64,000 bases of DNA. Source: Leptothoe kymatousa TAU-MAC 1615. GTDB lineage: Bacteria; Cyanobacteriota; Cyanobacteriia; Phormidesmidales; Phormidesmidaceae. The DNA lies in the NCBI RefSeq assembly GCF_018739865.1, contig NZ_JADOER010000005.1, forward strand, positions 109,431 through 173,430. The letters are read 5' to 3'. The notes beneath the pieces are model-generated. The model had not been told where the DNA came from, ran no database searches, and saw nothing but the letters and a program-made list of their open reading frames with translations. Positions 10,120 to 18,467 of this stretch are shown one piece after another. The translations under genes and the position numbers were made by a program. Position 1 is the first letter of the stretch, and the number at the start of each line of letters is the position of its first letter.

Positions 10120-10554
10120 ATGGTGCACGGCTTACTTTGGCTACCTTTACTCATTTTCTTTTTTTGGATTACTTGGGCCGGTTGGAACGAGTATCAAAAG
10201 GTGGAAACCTACAAGCAATGGGCCAACCAGTTCGAACGTAGCAAATACGACATTTTGGCCGCCCTGGGCCAATCGGAGCGCAACCTCACCTGGGGCCTGC
10301 CCACCCGCCAGGGCATCATCAATACACAAACCATTGATTTCAATCAGGTCCGTAGCATTTCACTGATCGCGAAAGGCGATGCCACCTTTGCTGAAGCCGC
10401 CCAGGACCTTGCCAAGAAAAGTGAAGCGTTTCTCCAGCTCCAGCTAACGGATGATGAGCAGCCCCAAATTCCCTTTACAGATGTAGACATCGCCCAAAAA
10501 TGGTGTAGTTTTTTGACCAAGACCTTGGCAGAAGGTGGGGATCAATTGTCCTAA
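10120..10554 (+). CDS. Hypothetical protein with N-terminal TM
   Basis: ORF 144 aa, MVHGLLWLPLLIFFFWITWAGWNEYQKVETYKQWANQFERSKYDILAALGQ... Confidence 0.65.
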   Translation: MVHGLLWLPLLIFFFWITWAGWNEYQKVETYKQWANQFERSKYDILAALGQSERNLTWGLPTRQGIINTQTIDFNQVRSISLIAKGDATFAEAAQDLAKKSEAFLQLQLTDDEQPQIPFTDVDIAQKWCSFLTKTLAEGGDQLS

Positions 10555-10903
10555 AGGGCGACCTATACCAATACAGCGTTGCCGATCCCCAGGATGATTT
10601 GATCGGTCACCTGTGGGCGATGCGCCCATGGGGGCAACCGTTGCTTCCCTACCGTGGCAACAGCAAAAATACTGAGCCCCAGACGCCGCCCCAGGGTGCG
10701 GGTTGGCACCTGCCCATACCGTACGCATACACAGATTGTCCGGGTGACAACTTTTTTACAAAGAAGTGTCAGAATACATGGGCCATTGGGAATTCTGGAT
10801 GCTTAAATAGATTTTCCAACACGGGTCAGCCCTGTATCACTCCTCGTTTCAATGCAGGCGTGGTTTTTCCTACATCGTTTCCTCCCACCGCCCTAGTACA
10901 TCC

Positions 10904-11743
10904 ATGTCGGATATCCCCAAGTACTCCTCAGAAACGCTAACCACCCGTCGCCAAAACCTAAAACGGCGACGGCATACTCTTTTTTGGCAGCAGCTATGGC
11001 GCTACACAGCCATGGTGGGGCTGACGGTGGGCTGCGTTAGCCTAGCCACATCCAATCGCTGGCAGCTCAGCTCTCAAGAGCAAATCAACATCAGTGGCAA
11101 TCGTTTGTTATCCAGTGAAGCGGTGCATGAACTGATCGACATCGACTATCCCCTGTCCCTCTTAAAACTGCATCCCCTAGACCTGGAAAACACACTGATG
11201 ACCGAAGGCCCCATTGCCGATGCCATGGTGCGCCGGCGACTGTTGCCTCCGGGCTTAAACATTCGCATTCAGGAACGCACACCCGTTGCGATCGCTCTAC
11301 CCAATACAGAAGCCGCCATTACGTCTTTAGATAATGATCCCAAAAGCTTTACCCAAATCGGTCTATTAGATGCCAATGGCTATTGGATGCCTTACAACAG
11401 CTTCACGCGACTGGGGGAGCAAGAACCTAAGCTAGAAGTACAGGGTATGCGTCCGGTCTATCAAAAAGATTGGCCACACATTTATCGCAGCTTACAAAAG
11501 ACCCCCGTCCACATCTCCCGGCTAGACTGGCGGGATCCCACTAACTTAATCCTGTCCACGGAACTTGGCACCGTACACATGGGCCCCTATGGCCAAAACT
11601 TTGCTCAACAATTGGCCGCACTCGATAAAATGCGTAACTTAAACGCCAAGATGGATATTGAAGAAATAGCGTTTATTGATCTGAGGAACCCGGACAATCC
11701 GACCTTAGAAATTCTGCAAGCAACGACGACTCCAATTCCTTAA
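10904..11743 (+). CDS. ftsQ: Cell division protein FtsQ/DivIB-type (POTRA)
   Basis: Single N-terminal TM, INISGNRLLSSEAVHELIDIDYPLSLLKLHP POTRA-like; located upstream of ftsZ. Confidence 0.85.
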   Translation: MSDIPKYSSETLTTRRQNLKRRRHTLFWQQLWRYTAMVGLTVGCVSLATSNRWQLSSQEQINISGNRLLSSEAVHELIDIDYPLSLLKLHPLDLENTLMTEGPIADAMVRRRLLPPGLNIRIQERTPVAIALPNTEAAITSLDNDPKSFTQIGLLDANGYWMPYNSFTRLGEQEPKLEVQGMRPVYQKDWPHIYRSLQKTPVHISRLDWRDPTNLILSTELGTVHMGPYGQNFAQQLAALDKMRNLNAKMDIEEIAFIDLRNPDNPTLEILQATTTPIP

Positions 11744-12209
11744 GTAGGCTGCTTGCGAACATCAATAGAAGATGGCTGAATGCATTCTGCCTCAATCATC
11801 TCCGGGGTTAGATATTGATATTTATCAAGGTTTTCTTTGATGTTTCATCCAGATAATTAGTTAGCTTTTTTTAAAAGCTTGTTCTTAACCGATCAAATTC
11901 TTGAATTAATCAGTAGGTTTAGTTGGTTTTTTAAGCAAGTTCCCGTATAGTTGACTAGAACATGCGCCAGCATATATTGAAATCATTCTTCAAACTCTCT
12001 GTGAAGGCCTTAGGGAGAGAGTTTCAGGCTGTATCTAATCAGTTTGAGAGTGAACCTTATTTGGCATTTACAGAGAGTTAGGCTGCCTGGTTTGTAATTG
12101 CTATATAGTTAGTTTTTACTTTTTGCAGCAGCCTGTGTGTTCTGTGACTAATTAGGTTAATAGCTCATTAGGTTAATAGCCCGCTGGTACGTCGTTTTAC
12201 ACTCGCCCT

Positions 12210-13448
12210 ATGTCTAAATCATCCTCACATAATTCTCACGGAAACTCGGGCCTGGGTCTCAATATGTCTGATATAAGTAATAACCACCGTAATGAAACTG
12301 CATCCAGTAATGCAGCAATGGGGAGCGACATTGTGCCCGGCAGTATGGCGAGGATAAAGGTAATTGGTGTTGGCGGCGGCGGCTGTAATGCTGTTAATCG
12401 CATGATTGACAGTGGTGTGTCAGGCATTGAGTTTTGGTCCCTGAATACCGATGCCCAAGCGTTGATCAAAACTGGTAACTCAAACCATTTACAAATTGGC
12501 CAAAAGCTAACCCGTGGATTGGGTGCAGGTGGGAATCCTGCCATTGGGCAAAAAGCGGCAGAAGAGTCTCGGGATGAGATTTCCACCGCCATTGAAGGCG
12601 CAGATTTAGTATTTATTACGTCTGGCATGGGCGGCGGCACGGGCACCGGCGCAGCCCCCGTTGTTGCAGAAGCCGCCAAAGAAGCCGGTGCCCTAACGGT
12701 GGGTGTTGTTACGCGTCCGTTTACCTTCGAAGGCCGTCGTCGCACGTCCCAGGCCGAAGAAGGGATCATGGCCCTCCAGGAATGTGTCGATACGCTGATC
12801 ATCATTCCTAATGACAAGCTGCTGTCGGTGATTTCAGAGCAAACCCCGGTTCAAGAAGCGTTCCGGTTTGCCGATGACATTTTGCGCCAAGGTGTTCAGG
12901 GTATTTCGGACATCATCACCATTTCTGGTTTGGTGAACGTAGACTTTGCTGACGTTCGCGCCGTGATGGCAGATGCGGGTTCGGCGCTGATGGGTATCGG
13001 TGTGGGCTCAGGCAAGTCCCGCGCGCGGGAAGCTGCGATCGCAGCGATTTCGTCACCCCTGCTGGAAACCTCCATCGATGGTGCCGCTGGTGCCGTATTG
13101 AATATCACAGGTGGCAATGACCTGACGTTGCATGAGGTGAATGCCGCGGCCGAGATCATTTACGAAGCGGTTGATCCCAATGCCAATATCATCTTTGGTG
13201 CGGTGATTGATGAGCGCATGCAGGGCGAGGTGCGCATCACGGTGATTGCCACTGGTTTCAACTCGGACTTTAATGCTGCGGCCAGTGCCCCACCCAGCAC
13301 GTCTCGGATTTCGCCCCTGAAGCGACCCTCCTCCATTGGAAATACGGGACCTAGCGTTCCCCCGGCGGCTCCCCCCAGCGGTCAGCCAAATATTTCCCCA
13401 AACCTAGACATCCCCGATTTCCTACAGCGACGGCGACAGTCTCGCTAG
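12210..13448 (+). CDS. ftsZ: Cell division protein FtsZ
   Basis: [37 protein letters not shown] tubulin signature, C-terminal [10 protein letters not shown]. Confidence 0.98.
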   Translation: MSKSSSHNSHGNSGLGLNMSDISNNHRNETASSNAAMGSDIVPGSMARIKVIGVGGGGCNAVNRMIDSGVSGIEFWSLNTDAQALIKTGNSNHLQIGQKLTRGLGAGGNPAIGQKAAEESRDEISTAIEGADLVFITSGMGGGTGTGAAPVVAEAAKEAGALTVGVVTRPFTFEGRRRTSQAEEGIMALQECVDTLIIIPNDKLLSVISEQTPVQEAFRFADDILRQGVQGISDIITISGLVNVDFADVRAVMADAGSALMGIGVGSGKSRAREAAIAAISSPLLETSIDGAAGAVLNITGGNDLTLHEVNAAAEIIYEAVDPNANIIFGAVIDERMQGEVRITVIATGFNSDFNAAASAPPSTSRISPLKRPSSIGNTGPSVPPAAPPSGQPNISPNLDIPDFLQRRRQSR

Positions 13449-13461
13449 GGTTATTGGTTCT

Positions 13462-14268
13462 ATGGTTGCTCATACTCCACCCGTGGCATTGACCATCGCT
13501 GGGTCAGATAGTGGCGGCGGTGCTGGCATTCAGGCAGACTTGCGCACGTTTTCGTTTCATCGGGTGCATGGCACCAGTGCTTTAACCTGTGTCACCGCCC
13601 AAAATACCCAAGGTGTGACTCGGGTCGATGCCCTAGAACCAGCAGCCGTCGTGGCCCAAATAGAGGCCGTGGTCAACGATATTGGCATCCAGTCGCTAAA
13701 GACAGGCATGCTGCTAAATCAGCCCATCATTGAAGCAGTGGCGGATGCCTTAACCCAGGTAGCCAACACTCGCTGTGTAATTGACCCGGTGATGGTCTCC
13801 CGCACTGGGGCGCAGCTAATTGATGATGGTGCCATCGAAACATTGCGCCAACGGTTGATTCCCTTGGCGACCGTGCTCACCCCCAATCGGTATGAGGCAG
13901 AAATCCTCAGCGGGCAATCGATCCACACCCTAGATGATATGGAAACCGCCGCGCAGGCGATCCATGGCTTGGGTGCCCAGGCGGTGGTCGTCAAGGGTGG
14001 CGGCTTTGAAGGGCCGCTGCGGGGCATTGACCTGTGGTATGACGGCACTAACGTCACCAAGCTAGTGACTACCTGTGTTGAAACGAATGACACCCATGGC
14101 ACCGGTTGCACATTATCAGCTGCGATCGCAGCCAACCTAGCCCTAGGCCAGTCCCCGTTGGACGCCACCCGCCGTGCCAAAGACTATGTCACCCATGCCC
14201 TGCACCACTCGCTGCGCATTGGCCAAGGACAAGGCCCCGTGGGCCACTTCTATCCAATTTTAGAATGA
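13462..14268 (+). CDS. thiD: Bifunctional HMP kinase / HMP-P kinase ThiD
   Basis: ALTIAGSDSGGGAGIQADLRTFSFHRVHGTSALTCVTAQNT...NDTHGTGCTLSAAIAANLALG. Confidence 0.95.
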   Translation: MVAHTPPVALTIAGSDSGGGAGIQADLRTFSFHRVHGTSALTCVTAQNTQGVTRVDALEPAAVVAQIEAVVNDIGIQSLKTGMLLNQPIIEAVADALTQVANTRCVIDPVMVSRTGAQLIDDGAIETLRQRLIPLATVLTPNRYEAEILSGQSIHTLDDMETAAQAIHGLGAQAVVVKGGGFEGPLRGIDLWYDGTNVTKLVTTCVETNDTHGTGCTLSAAIAANLALGQSPLDATRRAKDYVTHALHHSLRIGQGQGPVGHFYPILE

Positions 14269-14278
14269 ATAATAGCCC

Positions 14279-14734
14279 TTATTTTTCCTCAGGCTGGGGC
14301 CACACACTATCCCAATCGGGACAGACATCATAGTCCTCTGGGCCGGTCGGGTGTAGGGCACACACCAGCATTTCACCGCCATAGCTCTCACCATGGTAGT
14401 AGGAGCAACCCGCACATTTGGGATGGTTTTGTAGCCACGGAGTCAGGGTTTGATGGAGCGGTGCCATGGTTTGCTCGCACCACGTCACAGCCGCCCCTAC
14501 CACAGGATCAATTTGCGCTTCGAAATCATCGAGGGCTTGGGAAATGGGCGGTGCCACATTTTCCATCACCTGGTCCGCCAGCTCATCTGCCAATTCATCG
14601 GCAGCGTCCAACATTGGGCTCACCACCGCCGCCGCCTGTTCAGCCAGCTCGTCAAGAAACTGCTCTGTTTGACCTAGGGTGGCATTTACAGCCGTTTCCA
14701 AATCCTGTTGAAATTGTTTTAGCCAGTCATCCAT
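14279..14734 (-). CDS. Hypothetical cyanobacterial protein with C-terminal Cys/His cluster
   Basis: MDDWLKQFQQDLETAVNATL... CAGCSYYHGESYGGEMLVCALHPTGPEDYDVCPDW. Confidence 0.7.
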   Translation of the reverse strand: MDDWLKQFQQDLETAVNATLGQTEQFLDELAEQAAAVVSPMLDAADELADELADQVMENVAPPISQALDDFEAQIDPVVGAAVTWCEQTMAPLHQTLTPWLQNHPKCAGCSYYHGESYGGEMLVCALHPTGPEDYDVCPDWDSVWPQPEEK

Positions 14735-14903
14735 AGTTATGACCTGTGGGAGAAAGTAAGAAGCAAAGCCACCTGGGAGCACGTTCGCCCCAATGGCATA
14801 GCGTTAGGGCTGGTTAAACATTAAATTCATGGTCTTGTGCCTTGAAATCGTTGATTAACTCGCCTTTTCGAATTAAACCGTGAAGCAGTTGCTTCACAGC
14901 TCT

Positions 14904-15278
14904 TTAGTGATTATCTTCGTCTTTTAATCGCTGCAGTTCAGCCTGCAGATTTTCGATTTCCTGACGCAGCGCATCGGCAGCAGCTCGATCTTCGGGCTCG
15001 TCTTCCTCTTCGATAATTTCAATGGTGCGGGGAGCCGTATCTGCGGCGGGTTGTTGAGCCGTTGCGGGGGCTGCACTCTGGGCGCGAGCCACCATATCGT
15101 TGACCATTTTTTGGGCCTCTTCCGCCGTAATCTCACCGCGGTCTACCAGCTCGTCTACTAGTTTTTGTGCCTGCAGGCGTAGGTCGCTAAAGCCCCCCCC
15201 CGCTTTTTCAGACGCGTAGGATGCTAGACCCACCCCTAGATAAAATGCTTTTTGAACGAACTGGCCAAAGTCTGCCAC
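14904..15278 (-). CDS. Hypothetical phasin-like coiled-coil protein
   Basis: MADFGQFVQKAFYLGVGLASYASEKAGGGFSDLRLQAQKLVDELVDRGEITAEEAQKMVNDMV... Confidence 0.7.
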   Translation of the reverse strand: MADFGQFVQKAFYLGVGLASYASEKAGGGFSDLRLQAQKLVDELVDRGEITAEEAQKMVNDMVARAQSAAPATAQQPAADTAPRTIEIIEEEDEPEDRAAADALRQEIENLQAELQRLKDEDNH

Positions 15279-15491
15279 GGCCTATGCTCCTCTAACGCTA
15301 TTAATATCAATTGAATCGAATTAAACCCATAGAAGTTCCCTGGAAAGCAACTTCTATTACTATTACTTTCAGTTTTAACAAGCGATATTGACAGTGTGTA
15401 GCGGGGTAAACTGTCGGATTGCCGTACTTGATGGGGAATACGGTCAAAAAAGAGGGTCTGTAAAACCCTTGCTTTAACCCTAAAAATAGAG

Positions 15492-15588
15492 GAGACCCGG
15501 AGACTACGCCTATCTCAAGCATCCCGTATTGCTGCTACCTTCCGGTCCTGACAAGATTTGGGCGTTGCGATCGCATAGATCCGAGTCA
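15492..15588 (-). ncRNA. ffs: Bacterial small SRP RNA (4.5S-like)
   Basis: Minus strand ...CTTGTCAGGACCGGAAGGTAGCAGCAATACGGGATGCTTGAGATAGGCGTAGTCTCCGGGT; apical GTCAGGnCCGGAAGGnAGCAGC signature; ends pair (ACTCGGA/TCCGGGT, CTATGC/GCGTAG). End positions approximate. Confidence 0.88.
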
Positions 15589-15646
15589 GCCTTAATCATA
15601 GCATCGTTTATCACCATCAGCCCACTCCAAAATCCCTCCACAATCC

Positions 15647-16510
15647 CTAGGACGACTTTGGCACCTGACGAAAAAGTCCAATCAAATTTCGAAAAAAACT
15701 GGGACTTAACTCTTGAGTTTGCATCGCTTCTCGAGTCAGCAGAGGGTCAGCCACCTCTCCCTCCGAAACCATGGCAGGAATTTCCTGGGCTAGCCCCACA
15801 AAAATCAACCGAAACGCGATCCGCTGCACATCTTCAACCGCTAAGTCTAAACGAGTCGCAATTTCACCCAAGGTAATATTTTCATCAATCAAGCGCCATA
15901 CCGCCCATTCAGCCTGGTTAATGCGCACGTGGGGCTGCCCCCGCACCAAACTCACCAACGCCGATTGAGCCTCGGGTAGCTGATCCGCAAAAGCAGACCA
16001 ATTTTTCAACACCCGCAGCCCAGGCAAAATCACTTCAGTCGCAACAACGCTCAACCCCGTCATTTCCGACTTCGGCAGCGGGGCCGATGGGTCAAAAGCA
16101 AAATACCCATCGGGCAAACGAAACAGTTCGCACACCTGGCCCATTACCTGGGTGGCAAACAAAATTTCTAACTGTTTGGTCGTCAAAACCCCTTGAGCCC
16201 GTAAAAATCGCCCTAACGGCTCATCCGGTGGACACCGGCGAAACAGCCGCCCGGTCATGGTGCTATTGAGATATCGTCGCTTAATAATCAAGTTGGCAAG
16301 ACACCGGCTATCCAAGCGCTTAGTCACCGCCACAATGCGGCCCCGATGTAGCCAAATAAAGTAGTACTGCTCAGACACCTGAGCAGCATGATCAAGCCCC
16401 TGAATCGACAGCAAACCAGTCTTCTTCCCATCCTGAAGAAGCTGACAAAGTTCAGGTAGTGACAAGTCCGAAAAATAACCGTTTAAGGACATACGGCACA
16501 GTAACGGCAA
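15647..16510 (-). CDS. DUF4388 (PatA N-terminal-like) domain protein
   Basis: MSLNGYFSDLSLPELCQLLQDGKKTGLLSIQG...YYFIWLHRGRIVAV; start may be at MSLNGYF. Confidence 0.75.
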   Translation of the reverse strand: MPLLCRMSLNGYFSDLSLPELCQLLQDGKKTGLLSIQGLDHAAQVSEQYYFIWLHRGRIVAVTKRLDSRCLANLIIKRRYLNSTMTGRLFRRCPPDEPLGRFLRAQGVLTTKQLEILFATQVMGQVCELFRLPDGYFAFDPSAPLPKSEMTGLSVVATEVILPGLRVLKNWSAFADQLPEAQSALVSLVRGQPHVRINQAEWAVWRLIDENITLGEIATRLDLAVEDVQRIAFRLIFVGLAQEIPAMVSEGEVADPLLTREAMQTQELSPSFFRNLIGLFRQVPKSS

Positions 16511-16753
16511 AAAGCTGGCGCTATTCTAACAGCATATATCAACTGCAATTGTTCTCATTCAGGTGCCCACCCATCATGGCCTAAAACATTGCAAATGGCA
16601 GCATTGCCAACGGCTCAACCCATCCACTGAGAAGGCATCGGATTAATTAGCATGGCAGATTAATTGCCACCCATGGGTGAAGGAATAATAACGATCTGCC
16701 CCCATAGCCAGGATGTCATTAATAACACCTGCCCGAGGCACCAATAACGACGA

Positions 16754-17125
16754 CTAACTTAATAACCCCTGCAAGTGCTTTACAGCACGTTTCACTTCCA
16801 AATTTAAAACCCCCTGCTTCGCCGCAGGAGACGCCAATACTAACAAAATGGCATCTTCACCACAGATAGCCAGCGTGCAATAGCCTTGTTCACCATCTAG
16901 AGCAATTTTACTAATGCGACCTCGCACAAGTTCTAGCCCAATGCGCTCACCTAACGACAGCAGGGCAGCCGTCATCGCCGCAACCTGGTCTTCATCCATA
17001 TAATTCGGCAGCATCGACACCAGAGGTAGCCCATCCAACGTCACCAGAGCAGCCCCCTCTACATCATTGGTGCCACTCACAAACCGATGCAGCACCGCTT
17101 GAATTTTTGCCGTATCAATGGCCAT
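16754..17125 (-). CDS. Roadblock/LC7 domain protein (MglB-like)
   Basis: VEGAALVTLDGLPLVSMLPNYMDEDQVAAMTAALLSLGERIGLELVRG. Confidence 0.8.
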   Translation of the reverse strand: MAIDTAKIQAVLHRFVSGTNDVEGAALVTLDGLPLVSMLPNYMDEDQVAAMTAALLSLGERIGLELVRGRISKIALDGEQGYCTLAICGEDAILLVLASPAAKQGVLNLEVKRAVKHLQGLLS

Positions 17126-17543
17126 TAATTTGCGCCTTTGGAGTCGAAAATGAGTCGATTTAGTCGATTTACAGACTATTTCTGATGTCGATATTGGGCG
17201 GATAAAATCATACCTAGAATCAGAAACGTCCTATCACTATCCTCAGAGATTCCAATATATTTCAATCGATTAGTCAGCAGGTATAGCAAACGTCCCCATG
17301 GCTCAGAAACGTTTTGTGCATTTCCCATGGGCCGAATAGCCTATGCTCACACTTATCCCTACAACCTTATTAGGCTTGTCGACTGGGACATCCCCTAGGT
17401 TCCGCAGCAAACACCACCGAGGCGATACGTCTTGCCACATCAACTAAATAATCAACTAAAATTTAGCGCTGGTTAAAAATTAAAAGCTCAGCCCATGGTT
17501 CAGCAACACCAAACCTGAACGGCTAATGGCACAGAAGCCCCAA

Positions 17544-18165
17544 CTACTGCATACGATCAATCGTTCTATATTGAATAGCTTCAGCAATATGGACGGCATC
17601 TAAATTCTCCACCGCTGCCAAATCTGCAATGGTACGCGCCACCTTCAAAATCCGATCCGTTGCCCGAGCCGATAACCCCAGCTTACGGACCGCCGTCTCC
17701 AGTAACGTCCGCGACGGATCGTCCAACTGGCACCACTGACGCAGATGGCGGCTTTCTAAATCTGCATTGCACTGTAGCTTCGGTTCATTGGTAAAGCGAG
17801 TTTGGGCCCTCTGCCGAGCAGATTCGACCCGCTGCCGCACCTGCTCCGAGGGTTCTCCAGGATTGTGTTCAGTGATTTCTTGTGGCTTCAATCGACTCAC
17901 CACCACCTGCAGGTCAATGCGGTCCATCAGCGGACCAGATAGCTTTGCCCAATACATTTCGCGGGCCCTAGGGGTGCAGGTACAAGGCTGCACCGAATCG
18001 CCAAAGAAACCACAGGGGCAAGGGTTGGTACTGGCCACTAAAGTAAATTGAGCCGGAAATTCGACACTCTGACGTGTTCTGGCGATACTAACGTAGCCAT
18101 CTTCTAAAGGCTGTCTCAAAAATTCCAGCACTTTACGGTTAAATTCCGTCAGCTCATCCAAATAA
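17544..18165 (-). pseudogene. yifB: YifB/ComM-family Mg-chelatase-like ATPase, C-terminal fragment
   Basis: LDELTEFNRKVLEFLRQPLEDGYVSIARTRQSVEFPAQFTLVASTNPCPCGFFGD...; begins at the motif following the expected Walker B; N-terminal part is at 27932-28594. Confidence 0.88.
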
Positions 18166-18192
18166 TTCCCCCCTATGTAGACTCATGAGTAT

Positions 18193-18384
18193 TTATACTC
18201 GATGATGATTTTGTGTAGTCTGTAGTTCAGTGCGCCAGCTAACCCTTCTGCTCTGGGAATGAACACTCAACGGTGGACCGTCAGGAGCAGGTACTGGTGG
18301 AGGTGTAATCGCTTCTTCAGCTTCGATGTAGATAATGGTGCCGTCTTCGAGCTGGATGGGGGCTAATTGGGCCATGGGTTGCAA
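18193..18384 (-). pseudogene. Truncated TCD1 (trypsin-co-occurring domain 1, CU044_2847-like) protein
   Basis: MAQLAPIQLEDGTIIYIEAEEAI.. resembles the TCD1 N-terminus; ORF ends after 63 aa next to the island edge. Confidence 0.6.
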
Positions 18385-18467
18385 TCTTAAAAATTACCTA
18401 TGCGGGTACTGCTATATGAGCAGCCAGATACTATGCTGTCACTAAAATCAGCCATGAGTCGCCATCT

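Noticed and set aside
12236-12817. 193 aa antisense ORF in ftsZ (and 12896..13159)
   Set aside because: Overlaps the entire conserved FtsZ GTPase region; composition is a mirror of the sense codons
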